Assembly (NCBI RefSeq): GCF_000632495.1
Contig: NZ_JFZT01000048.1
Span: 1 to 64,000 of the forward strand
DNA length: 64,000 nt
Reading direction: 5' to 3'
DNA from: Candidatus Acidianus copahuensis
GTDB taxonomy: Archaea; Thermoproteota; Thermoprotei_A; Sulfolobales; Sulfolobaceae
Shown: positions 17,722 through 25,433 of the stretch, in pieces
How the letters are laid out: each line of letters starts with the position of its first letter
Numbering within the stretch: position 1 is the stretch's first letter
The notes under the pieces: model-generated
What the model saw: the letters and a program-made list of their open reading frames with translations, nothing else
Database searches by the model: none
Told to the model about the DNA's origin: nothing
Made by a program: the position numbers and the translations under genes

Positions 17722-19314
17722 CTAGAAAGTTTTTTTAATTTTAACTACTATTGGATTTTTGATATTTGGTGCTGACAATATAGCTTCACCTATATCGAGT
17801 TTATCTATGAAGTTTACCATAGAGGGAGGTAAGGATAGTGAGTCTGATATTACTCGCTTATCAATGTCGGCCTTGAGGCTGTGAATTATCTTTATGTTTG
17901 TGTTCTTAAGAATTTCAGCAGATATTGATGATGGAGACTGTGACACTATACATAATCCAACGCCAAACTTCCTAACCTCAGAGATAATTCTATTTATAAA
18001 GTCATTGTATTCAGTAAAATAATTATGGGCCTCTTCAATAACTATTAATATTTTTTTATCAGACTTACCCCTAAAATATATATCTGTTAATATTTTCAGG
18101 ATAAATAGTCCATATAATCTTCTTAATCGTATATTATGTAAAAAGCTTAAATCAATAATATATTTTCCTGATTCTAAAATTTTTTCTATATCATCTTCTT
18201 CATTAGAAAAAACAAGTTTTCCCTGTCTAGATGTCAATAAAAGTAGTTTTCTTGCTAGAGCATACTTTACTTCTCTAGACCAGTTACTCCCCTCATCCAA
18301 TTGATTTAACGTGTCAATTACTGTACTTAAAGTGAATGGTCTTCCCTTTAATTTTAGTAAAAGTAGATGCAACATAAATCTCTGAGGATCTGTGAGTTGC
18401 AAGACATCTCCAATAATATCAACGATATCTTCTATGCCATACGATTGACTAAGTATATTTATCTTAATTATATTTTGTCTATCAAAAACAATAAAATCAT
18501 TTAACAAATTCTTAAACTCTCCATGCCAATCTAATATTACGACGTTAAATCCGATCTCCGCTAATTTCTTTGACAATAATGCAGCTGTATTAGATTTTCC
18601 GCTTCCAGTACTACCAAATATCCCTATATGTCTTACAACATCACTACTTCTGATACCTATTGGAGAGCTTATCATCTTTCCGTTAGTTATATCCCCTATT
18701 TCAACGTCATAATCTACAGTAGAGTCCTCGGATTTAGGAACGTCATATACTTTATCAAACACCCTGGCATAGCTGATATTCCCAAAAATCTGTGGTATAG
18801 GAATAGCTAAATTTGAAGACGGAGTTGGAACAAGACTTATGTGAGGAGAAACTGCCTTTGCTATAATACTCACGCTCTCAAATTCTCGCATAATATCATC
18901 CTCACAATTTTCACATTTTTTAAAAAGGATTAGTGATGAAGACTTCCTTTTGTTAGAAATGGATGTAATAACAACATATTCTAGATCTATTTCCTTTCTA
19001 GAAATGGCGTCAAGTAATGCATCTAATTCTTTCTGTAAATTAGCTGTTCCATCTAATTCTTGTTTTCCAATTATTTTGCAAGTTATTCCATATATACTTT
19101 GATTTCCAATATTAACTCTAAATATTTGATTTTTTAGAAAAATATTAATACTAAGTTTCTTTTTTGATATGAAAAAATATAGAACGATTATCGATAAAAT
19201 CATAGGTAATGCGAAAAGAACTAAAACAAATAGTTCGACTTTGAAGAATTGATCTAAAATTATAAGACTTCCCAAAATAAATAGAATAGCTGGTCCTATC
19301 TTATCTCTATTCAT
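17722..19314 (-). CDS. Membrane-anchored HerA/FtsK-like ATPase
   Basis: 530 residues. Two N-terminal membrane segments (about 8-26 and 28-50) are followed by an uncharacterised region with a Cys pair (CENCED). A HerA-FtsK motor comes next: Walker A GSTGSGKSNTA (about 234-244), NVVILDWHGEF, Walker B ILIVIEEAHN (about 421-430), and the sensor VSQSP plus the arginine-finger region. HerA pumps DNA or resects ends with NurA, but no nurA, mre11 or rad50 lies here. The membrane anchor suggests DNA translocation or pilus-type transport at the envelope instead. Substrate unknown. Confidence 0.85.
   Translation of the reverse strand: MNRDKIGPAILFILGSLIILDQFFKVELFVLVLFALPMILSIIVLYFFISKKKLSINIFLKNQIFRVNIGNQSIYGITCKIIGKQELDGTANLQKELDALLDAISRKEIDLEYVVITSISNKRKSSSLILFKKCENCEDDIMREFESVSIIAKAVSPHISLVPTPSSNLAIPIPQIFGNISYARVFDKVYDVPKSEDSTVDYDVEIGDITNGKMISSPIGIRSSDVVRHIGIFGSTGSGKSNTAALLSKKLAEIGFNVVILDWHGEFKNLLNDFIVFDRQNIIKINILSQSYGIEDIVDIIGDVLQLTDPQRFMLHLLLLKLKGRPFTLSTVIDTLNQLDEGSNWSREVKYALARKLLLLTSRQGKLVFSNEEDDIEKILESGKYIIDLSFLHNIRLRRLYGLFILKILTDIYFRGKSDKKILIVIEEAHNYFTEYNDFINRIISEVRKFGVGLCIVSQSPSSISAEILKNTNIKIIHSLKADIDKRVISDSLSLPPSMVNFIDKLDIGEAILSAPNIKNPIVVKIKKTF
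17730..17736 (+). terminator. Oligo-T terminator after thsB
   Basis: Seven T residues 11 bases after the thsB stop, followed by AATTTTAAC, fit the U-rich terminators used by Sulfolobus. It lies inside the last codons of the convergent ATPase gene. Confidence 0.45.
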
Positions 19315-19344
19315 GTGATGAAATATACTTTAATTATAAAGTCT

Positions 19345-19716
19345 CTAGACTGAAGCTAATGCATTAGCCGTAAGGACAAGTCTCTCATTATCATTTTGAA
19401 TCCTTACTTTTCCCATTTCCCTATCGCACAAACAACATTTCACAATATATGATGTTTTATTTGAAACTAATTCTGTTTTTCTTAATGCTTCACTTACTTG
19501 GTCCGTTCCTAATATTAAGGTCAGAAATAAAATTGTTGGAGATCTTATTTTTCTATTTGATCTACTAAAATTTTTAAAAAATAAAAAGCAGGCTTGACGT
19601 AATATAACTTCTGTTGGTTTGAATCCTACAGCTTGTGTAACACACTTACCATCAAACAATAAGCTAGATTTTAACGAGTCTTTCCATATAGTTTCACTGA
19701 TCTCTACATAAACCAA
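19345..19716 (-). CDS. cgi121: Probable KEOPS subunit Cgi121
   Basis: A 123-residue protein whose core KPTEVILRQACFLFF and ILFLTLILGTDQVSEALRKTELVSNKTSYIVKC fits the helix-strand pattern of Cgi121, the KEOPS subunit that captures the tRNA 3' end for t6A synthesis. I chose TTG at 19716 because GGTGG, ending at the Urm1 stop, lies 5 bases upstream; the longer GTG frame at 19725 would overlap that site. Similarity is judged by eye and is modest. Co-transcribed with urm1 and S17e. Confidence 0.6.
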   Translation of the reverse strand: MVYVEISETIWKDSLKSSLLFDGKCVTQAVGFKPTEVILRQACFLFFKNFSRSNRKIRSPTILFLTLILGTDQVSEALRKTELVSNKTSYIVKCCLCDREMGKVRIQNDNERLVLTANALASV

Positions 19717-19717
19717 T

Positions 19718-19957
19718 CTAACCACCGTGATTTATTGGCACTACGTATATAACATCTCCATCAGAAACTTTGCTTTTAATTCTAAGATCTACACCATTTA
19801 TCAAGATTATATACCCTGGCTTTATCTTCCCATTCTGTAGAATTATCCCTTTTCTATCTACCTTAGAAATAATATCTATTATATCACTACCATCTACATC
19901 CTTTTCTTTAAAACCTAACTGATTAGATAGTGGACCTAAAAGTATAATTTTTTTCAC
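19718..19957 (-). CDS. urm1: Urm1/SAMP-type ubiquitin-like modifier
   Basis: This 79-residue beta-grasp protein ends in His-Gly-Gly. It has the hydrophobic strand pattern of MoaD/ThiS/Urm1 (MKKIILLGPLSNQLGF, GYIILINGVDLR, VSDGDVIYVVPINHGG). A C-terminal diglycine is the site of adenylation and conjugation or thiocarboxylation. A Sulfolobus Urm1 has been linked to protein modification and the proteasome. The GTG start overlaps the S17e stop (GTGA). Sulfur-carrier and protein-modifier roles are both possible. Confidence 0.85.
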   Translation of the reverse strand: MKKIILLGPLSNQLGFKEKDVDGSDIIDIISKVDRKGIILQNGKIKPGYIILINGVDLRIKSKVSDGDVIYVVPINHGG

Positions 19958-20178
19958 TCCTCTTCAACAACCTCAGGAGTTTCCTTTGCAGTTCTAGCCA
20001 TTTTCGTATATCTAGTAAGGTAGCCTGCAATTCTATTCTTTACCTTCTTAGAGTTCGCATCGATATAAGTGTCTACTATTTTCTTATTTACAGCAAAATC
20101 CGTACTTACTTCATCCTTATGTTGTTCATAAATCTGTACAACAATTCTCTTAATATCCTTAGTATATATATTGCCCAT
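19954..20178 (-). CDS. rps17e: 30S ribosomal protein S17e
   Basis: 74-residue small-subunit protein with the S17e core: MGNIYTKDIKRIVVQIYEQH, DFAVNKKIVDTY and KKVKNRIAGYLTRYTKM, plus an acidic tail. The SD AGGTGAGGAG stands just upstream of the ATG. First gene of the S17e-urm1-cgi121 operon, a pairing of ribosomal and tRNA/protein-modification genes. Confidence 0.95.
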   Translation of the reverse strand: MGNIYTKDIKRIVVQIYEQHKDEVSTDFAVNKKIVDTYIDANSKKVKNRIAGYLTRYTKMARTAKETPEVVEEE

Positions 20179-20208
20179 ATTCTCCTCACCTTATCTTAGA
20201 ATAAAAAA

Positions 20209-21360
20209 CTAATCCATTTCTGAACTTTCTTTTTGATATATGCTTTGCTTTGCCTTTACCATACCTTCTTCCTTCTTAAATCTAGGTTTTAGTTTTTCTA
20301 GAACTAATGGAAGCGTAGTATATTCCATCTCTGTCGGTTCTAATCTATGAGGCATAAATGGCCCATGTCTTCTCATGTAGTCTGCTATCTGCGATGCTAA
20401 TCTTCTTGTCTCATCGAATGCTGGATCGTCAAATAAATCTGAAGGACCTGCTAGTTTACCGTTCTTTACATTAAATCCTAGCCCAATCAATCTAGGAGGA
20501 CCATCAAATCGTGTTGCCCTAGCGTCTCTCTGAGATACTGGCATGAGCGGACCATAATGGCTTCCTCTCATCCAACCAGGAACTAGATAAGGAAATGAGA
20601 AAGCTTCCAATGTTTCTCCTAGAGCAGGAAAACCGTGTTGTACTCTAACTATTAATACAGGGTCATCTTTACCTACGTACTTACCGGCTATCAGATTAAG
20701 CCTCTCAATCGAAGTTACAGTACCAATATTTCCATCCGCTTTTCTATATATTCTTCTTATAACATATCTTGACGGAGTACCTATTAGCGCTAATATATCA
20801 TAGATTTCTTCTGGAGCATTAAGAGTAACAGACTCTCCTTCATATACATCTAAAATTTCCAGTTTAAATCCTTCATGCATTGTAGGGTCTATTACTAGCC
20901 CTGGAGTGTTAAACGGATCTACAAACATCTTATATTGAGGGAAATTGAAAGCTCCAGGTTCTGTCTTATCAGCCATATACACTACAAAGGGTTCGGATGG
21001 CCTTTCCTCAATTTCCATTTCAGCTATCCCTGGTCCCATGCCCTTTAAATTCCCAGAAAAGGTATCTGAAAGAAGATCCTGACCTGCCGCATAAAGACCC
21101 AATTCCTTCGATACCTTAGTAGCTTCTTTAAATGCTTCCCATGCTGTTCCATGAACTTTTTCATCTAATTCTCCTCGTGTGTGTGTCATGATTAGCTCCA
21201 TATCATCGCCAACATTCGTAATATAATAGTCGATTATTATTCCATCTTTTTTTGCTTGAGCCAAAACCTTATTAGCTGCTGCCATCGTATCTGGATGAAC
21301 TACGTGATGACCTGCAATACTTCCTATATCAGCTTTTATCACACTAATTGTTGTTTTCAT
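20209..21360 (-). CDS. fbp: Fructose-1,6-bisphosphate aldolase/phosphatase
   Basis: Bifunctional gluconeogenic enzyme that condenses triose phosphates and dephosphorylates the product at one remodelling active site. Visible are KADIGSIAGHHVVHPD, DDMELIMTHTRGE (metal ligands), MADKTEPGAFNFPQYKMF with the aldolase-type Lys, NTPGLVIDPTMHEGF, and RGSHYGPLMPVSQ. I chose ATG at 21360 (MKTTISVIKADIG, 383 aa) as in S. tokodaii; the frame is open for 23 more codons upstream. Archaeal-type enzyme, highly conserved. Confidence 0.96.
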   Translation of the reverse strand: MKTTISVIKADIGSIAGHHVVHPDTMAAANKVLAQAKKDGIIIDYYITNVGDDMELIMTHTRGELDEKVHGTAWEAFKEATKVSKELGLYAAGQDLLSDTFSGNLKGMGPGIAEMEIEERPSEPFVVYMADKTEPGAFNFPQYKMFVDPFNTPGLVIDPTMHEGFKLEILDVYEGESVTLNAPEEIYDILALIGTPSRYVIRRIYRKADGNIGTVTSIERLNLIAGKYVGKDDPVLIVRVQHGFPALGETLEAFSFPYLVPGWMRGSHYGPLMPVSQRDARATRFDGPPRLIGLGFNVKNGKLAGPSDLFDDPAFDETRRLASQIADYMRRHGPFMPHRLEPTEMEYTTLPLVLEKLKPRFKKEEGMVKAKQSIYQKESSEMD

Positions 21361-21490
21361 GTAGAATTCTCTGTAATGGTGTCTTATTAAACCTTTACTT
21401 TCTATGTTTACGAAAGCTCGTTTATACAAAAGGTTTTCTCTATATCAATAAGGGATTTTAGCGTAATTTATTAGCGTATAACCCATGAAC

Positions 21491-21538
21491 TATATATTAG
21501 AAAAAAATAAGAACCTTTCAAATAAGAAGTCTGCGGTG
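21491..21538 (+). promoter_or_regulatory. Promoter and SD of the acidic peptide gene
   Basis: TATATATT at 21491-21498 is an archaeal TATA box. Initiation would fall near 21522. GGTG (21535-21538) lies 6 bases before the ATG at 21545. These signals are independent of both neighbouring genes. Confidence 0.6.
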
Positions 21539-21544
21539 TATACG

Positions 21545-21631
21545 ATGTTTGAGGAAGATTGGGAAGAAGATCTAGAGGAGGAAGATTGGGAAGAAGATGT
21601 TGAAGAAGATTGGGAAGAAGATGAGTGGTAA
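21545..21631 (+). CDS. 28-residue highly acidic EEDW-repeat peptide
   Basis: An ATG-to-TAA frame encodes 28 residues made of three or four imperfect copies of EEDWEED (MFEEDWEEDLEEEDWEEDVE, then EDWEEDEW). It has no basic residue, four Trp and about 20 Asp/Glu. It has its own TATA box and an SD 6 bases upstream, and stands between the divergent FBP gene and ABCE1. The family is not recognised. The charge suggests a nucleic-acid mimic or a binding tail for a basic partner such as ribosome, chromatin protein or polymerase; this is inference. Confidence 0.65.
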   Translation: MFEEDWEEDLEEEDWEEDVEEDWEEDEW

Positions 21632-21684
21632 GATATTTTAAATTTTTATATATTTTATTTTATTAAGGTATTAAGGTGAGTAAT

Positions 21685-23484
21685 ATGCGAGTAGCTGTAA
21701 TGAATTATGACTTTTGTAAACCAGATAAATGCGGATTAGAGTGTATAAGATTTTGCCCAATAAATAGATCTGGAAGCAAAGCCATAGAGATTTCAGATAA
21801 GGTTAGCGGAAAACCAATAATCTATGAAGAAACATGTATAGGGTGCGGAATATGTATAAAGAAATGTCCATTTGATGCAATTTCTATAGTTAATCTCCCT
21901 GATAAGTTTGGAATAGAGCTAGTACATAGATATAGAATAAATGGGTTTGAACTTTTTGGATTACCATTACTTAAGCAAAATACTATTGTAGGTATATTAG
22001 GGAAAAACGGGACTGGAAAAACAACTATTCTAAAGATTCTAAGTGGAGAGCTCATACCTAATTTTGGTAATCTTGACACAAAACCTCAAGTAGACGATGT
22101 TTTAGCTAAGTTTAAAGGGAAAGAGATTTATGATTATTTCTTCAATTTATATAATAAAAAAATAAAAATTATACATAAAATCCAATATGTGGAATATGCA
22201 ACTAGATTTCTAAAAGGATATGTTGGCGATTTATTAAGTAAAGTAGATGAAATAGGAAAATTAGATGAAATAAAAGATTTACTTTATTTGGGAAATATAT
22301 GGGGAAAATCCGTTCAGACGCTCAGTGGAGGAGAGCTACAAAAATTTTTGGTTGCTGCTGCCCTATTAAGAGATGGTGATGTATACTTTTTTGATGAACC
22401 GTCATCTTATTTGGATATTAGAGAAAGAATAAATGTTGCCAAGGCAATTAGAGAATTGACAAAGGGAAAATATGTAGCGATAGTAGATCATGATCTAGTC
22501 GTAGTTGATTTTCTAACTGATCTTGTTTCCATTATGTATGGAGAAGGAGGTGTATATGGTAAAGTATCTAAAACATATTCTTCTAGAGTTGGCATTAATA
22601 ATTTCCTTAACGGATTTTTACCAGCAGAAAATATTAAATTTAGAGAAAGTAACATAAAATTTAATATAAGGGAACTTAGTGATCTTGATCTCGCAAAAAA
22701 TGTAAATACTAGAGTGAGATGGTCAAAAATAGTAAAAGATCTTGAAGGATTTAAGCTTATCGTAGAAGAAGGAGAGGCTAGGGAAGGGGAAGTTATAGGA
22801 ATTTTGGGGCAAAATGGAATAGGTAAAACCACATTTGCAAGGATTTTAGTTAATGAGATAAAACCTGAATATGGAGAAATTTCTCCTCCAGGATTAACAC
22901 TCTCATATAAGCCTCAAAAACTAGTTGCGGATTATGACATAAACGTACAAGAATTCTTGGAGAACTTCAGAAAGGATATCCTTTCTACATCCTCATGGTT
23001 TTTTGAAGAAGTAATAAGGAAACTAGGAATTCACAGGTTCTTAGAAAGTAAAGTAAAGGAATTAAGCGGAGGAGAATTACAGAAGGTTTACGTGGCTGCC
23101 TCTCTATCGAGAGAAGCGGATATTTACGTTTTAGATGAACCTTCTTCTTATTTAGATATAGAAGAAAGATATGTAGTAAGTAAAGCAATCAAAAGAATAA
23201 CGAGAGAGAGGAAAAGCGTTACATTTCTGATTGATCATGATTTAGCAATTCATGACTATATCTCTGATAGAATAATGGTATTTACTGGGAAACCTGGAAT
23301 TGAAGGAATAGGAAATGCTCCAACAACCTTGAAAAGAGGTATGAATGAATTTCTTAAGGTTGTTGGAATTACTTTTAGGAGAGATTCCGATTCAGGTAGA
23401 CCACGAGTCAATAAATTAGATAGCTTCCTTGATAGAATACAAAAACAAAAAAATGAATACTATTCTATGGAATATCTAGATTAA
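21685..23484 (+). CDS. abce1: ABCE1/Rli1 ribosome recycling ATPase
   Basis: About 600 residues. The N-terminal [4Fe-4S] domain has the two Cys clusters CKPDKCGLECIRFCP and CIGCGICIKKCP. Two ABC domains follow, with Walker A GKNGTGKTT and GQNGIGKTT, two LSGGELQK signatures, two Walker B FFDEPSSYLD/VLDEPSSYLD and two His switches. ABCE1 splits ribosomes after termination. I prefer ATG at 21685, since GGTGAG (21675-21680) would be its SD; the GTG at 21676 lies within that site. Confidence 0.97.
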   Translation: MRVAVMNYDFCKPDKCGLECIRFCPINRSGSKAIEISDKVSGKPIIYEETCIGCGICIKKCPFDAISIVNLPDKFGIELVHRYRINGFELFGLPLLKQNTIVGILGKNGTGKTTILKILSGELIPNFGNLDTKPQVDDVLAKFKGKEIYDYFFNLYNKKIKIIHKIQYVEYATRFLKGYVGDLLSKVDEIGKLDEIKDLLYLGNIWGKSVQTLSGGELQKFLVAAALLRDGDVYFFDEPSSYLDIRERINVAKAIRELTKGKYVAIVDHDLVVVDFLTDLVSIMYGEGGVYGKVSKTYSSRVGINNFLNGFLPAENIKFRESNIKFNIRELSDLDLAKNVNTRVRWSKIVKDLEGFKLIVEEGEAREGEVIGILGQNGIGKTTFARILVNEIKPEYGEISPPGLTLSYKPQKLVADYDINVQEFLENFRKDILSTSSWFFEEVIRKLGIHRFLESKVKELSGGELQKVYVAASLSREADIYVLDEPSSYLDIEERYVVSKAIKRITRERKSVTFLIDHDLAIHDYISDRIMVFTGKPGIEGIGNAPTTLKRGMNEFLKVVGITFRRDSDSGRPRVNKLDSFLDRIQKQKNEYYSMEYLD

Positions 23485-23810
23485 CGCTATAAAAATTATA
23501 TAGAATGTTTGATTATTATTTATAAAATTTTATTATATTAATTTTTAATATTAAACTAAAGATCTAAATCAAACTTGCCACAGTACTTTTAAGTGTATTT
23601 AATAACCTATATTATACCATGTAATTTAACTAAAAATAAAATTATATTATAATTATAATGAATATATTGTAAAACAAGAAAATATCAATATTATATCTAT
23701 AAATTTAAAATAGTATTGAAAGGATGGGGTAAATTTTTACTAATCTTTTAGATGATATCATTAGCACTTAAATTAAATTGAAATAAAATACAAGCGTGAT
23801 TTATTTGATG
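23485..23810. other. Intergenic, AT-rich, nothing recognised
   Basis: 326 bases between the ABCE1 stop and tRNA-Arg. The stretch is extremely AT-rich with no open frame over 30 codons, no clear repeat and no foldable GC-rich core. It probably contains the ABCE1 terminator. Confidence 0.5.
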
Positions 23811-23885
23811 CGGACCCGCCGGGATTCGAACCCGGGACCTCTAGCTCCGGAGGCTAGCGCTCTATCCTGGCTGAGCTACGGGTCC
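23811..23885 (-). tRNA. tRNA-Arg (anticodon CCG)
   Basis: Minus-strand cloverleaf with acceptor GGACCCG/CGGGTCC, anticodon stem CTAGC/GCTAG, loop CTCCGGA, and T loop TTCGAAT. Anticodon CCG reads CGG arginine codons. Discriminator G. The tRNA 5' end is one base from an ATG of the divergent rpiA frame, so its promoter must lie within rpiA sequence; GAATATAAG on the minus strand near 23905-23913 is a candidate TATA box. Confidence 0.95.
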
Positions 23886-23919
23886 AATGATTAATAAGCT
23901 GGAACTTATATTCAAGTCT

Positions 23920-24624
23920 ATGGCAGATCCTAAAGAAATTTTAGCAAATTTTGCTTTAAATTATATATATAAATACAATATTATAGGTTTAGGAACTGGT
24001 AAAACAATAAGAAAACTCATTGAAACTATATCCTTTGATAGTTTTTCAAATAAACTTTTTCTAACATCGTCTATTGATAGCGAGATCCTAATTTCACAGA
24101 AAGGATTAAATGTAATATCCTTATTCTCTGGACTATTACCTGATATTTATATTGATAGTTTTGATTCTTTATTGCACGACAATAAAAATAAAAATTTTAT
24201 TATGATAAAGGGAGGAGGTGGAGCATTAACTAGGGAGAAAATACTCGCATATAATGCTAAGTTTAGAGTCTTTATAGGAGAGGAAACAAAAATGGTCAAA
24301 AATCCAAGATACGTATCAGTACCTATAGAGGTAGTTAGTCCAGCAGTCAGTTATGTTATTAAGAAAATGGAGCTCTTTGGAATAAGAGTAAGGATAAGAG
24401 ATGGGAATGGAAAAATAGGTCCAACAATCTCTGATAATGGAAATATAATATTGGATGCAGAAATAAGACCAGACGAGCTATACTCTTTCTCCGAGAAAAT
24501 CAGGGAAATACCGGGTGTAATAGAGACAGGTATTTTTACATCAAATCTATATGATTTAATTATCTTAGGGTCAGATGATGGAAGAATCCAAATCATTGAA
24601 GAAGGTAAAGCTAGCAGTAGCTGA
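23920..24624 (+). CDS. rpiA: Ribose-5-phosphate isomerase A
   Basis: Interconverts ribose-5-P and ribulose-5-P. Motifs are IIGLGTGKTIRKLI (phosphate loop), SIDSE, and MIKGGGGALTREKILAY with the catalytic region. The frame is open from ATG 23887, but that codon abuts tRNA-Arg, leaving no room for a promoter or SD. ATG 23920 (MADPKEIL) has TTAATA-like sequence about 25 bases upstream and puts GLGTG at the usual distance from the N-terminus, so I chose it. Overlaps the SWIM gene by about 50 bases. Confidence 0.85.
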   Translation: MADPKEILANFALNYIYKYNIIGLGTGKTIRKLIETISFDSFSNKLFLTSSIDSEILISQKGLNVISLFSGLLPDIYIDSFDSLLHDNKNKNFIMIKGGGGALTREKILAYNAKFRVFIGEETKMVKNPRYVSVPIEVVSPAVSYVIKKMELFGIRVRIRDGNGKIGPTISDNGNIILDAEIRPDELYSFSEKIREIPGVIETGIFTSNLYDLIILGSDDGRIQIIEEGKASSS

Positions 24625-24931
24625 AAACAGAATAGTTAGGCTTACAGCTACAGATTCATTCTTTTCAATATATATCTATTTAGCTAAAGAGGGAGGAAGG
24701 CATAAAGATCATATCTTAGGCGAAAATTTTTGTGATTGTAAATATTTTGTTTTCCATAGTATATACTCAGCTACACCGTTAGAATGTTATCATCTTAGAG
24801 CATTAAAAACCACATTATCAGGAGAAAAAATAATTACAATTAATACATCATTTAAAAATATTACTGAAATTATAACTGATATATATGCATACGGAAAATC
24901 ATTAAAACTACGAAAACTCATCACTACATGA
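24575..24931 (+). CDS. Small SWIM zinc-finger protein
   Basis: 118 residues with the SWIM signature CxCx(n)CxH: CDC at about 53-55 and CYH at about 71-73. The surrounding pattern is KYFVFHSIYSATPLECYHLRALK. SWIM domains bind DNA or proteins; the eukaryotic SWS1/Shu2 family partners Rad51 paralogues. A recombination role here would be inference only. It overlaps rpiA upstream and its stop overlaps the next small ORF (ATGA), so it is one operon with the membrane peptide, Elf1 and GGGP synthase. Confidence 0.7.
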   Translation: MMEESKSLKKVKLAVAENRIVRLTATDSFFSIYIYLAKEGGRHKDHILGENFCDCKYFVFHSIYSATPLECYHLRALKTTLSGEKIITINTSFKNITEIITDIYAYGKSLKLRKLITT

Positions 24932-25077
24932 TGGTATCTATTCTAGAGCTTGTACTAATAGTAACTACAATTTCCTTAGTTATGGGAATTGTCTATGTAT
25001 CTTTTACAGAGATATTTGTAACGGAACAAAATAAGAAACAGGTATTAGTCTCAAACAAGAAGAGAAAGAAGAGGTAA
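24928..25077 (+). CDS. 49-residue single-pass membrane protein, basic tail
   Basis: The ORF starts in the ATGA overlap with the SWIM stop and ends five bases before the Elf1 ATG. One hydrophobic segment (ILELVLIVTTISLVMGIVYV, about 5-24) is followed by a tail ending in NKKRKKR. This pattern predicts an N-out/C-in anchor with a cytoplasmic positive tail. No family recognised. Tight packing in the operon argues that it is translated. Confidence 0.6.
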   Translation: MMVSILELVLIVTTISLVMGIVYVSFTEIFVTEQNKKQVLVSNKKRKKR

Positions 25078-25082
25078 AAATT

Positions 25083-25433
25083 ATGGGAGGTAAAAGGAAA
25101 AAAAGAACAAAAATAATTAGACCTAAACCTAAACTTCCTAAAACTTTTGAATGTCCTAAATGCGGGAAAATAGCGATAGATATAACTTTTAAAGATATTG
25201 ATGAAAATGATGATAGTGGCAGAAAAATTAAACTAGCTAAAATAAAATGTGGGAATTGCGGTCTTTATGCTGAAATTGAAGTACCTAAAGTTTTTGATGA
25301 GGCTAATGCTTATGGAAAATTTATTGATGGATACTATAATGGAACGCTGGAAATAAAAGATACTCATGAAGAAGAAATCAATGATAGCAATGAAGATGAA
25401 AGGGAAGATAAACAGTTACATTCAGCAACTTAG
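25083..25433 (+). CDS. elf1: Elf1-family transcription elongation factor
   Basis: 116 residues: the basic N-terminal tail MGGKRKKRTKIIRPKPKLPK, a C4 zinc domain (CPKCG at about 24-28, CGNCG at about 56-60), and an NAYGKFIDGY helix, the order seen in Elf1. A long acidic C-terminal tail follows (HEEEINDSNEDERED). Elf1 travels with elongating polymerase and aids passage through chromatin. An SD-like GAGGT lies 7 bases upstream. Confidence 0.85.
   Translation: MGGKRKKRTKIIRPKPKLPKTFECPKCGKIAIDITFKDIDENDDSGRKIKLAKIKCGNCGLYAEIEVPKVFDEANAYGKFIDGYYNGTLEIKDTHEEEINDSNEDEREDKQLHSAT

Noticed and set aside
21822..23188. Three minus-strand frames of 67-114 codons inside the ABCE1 gene
   Set aside because: Antisense shadows of a conserved gene with no start signals.
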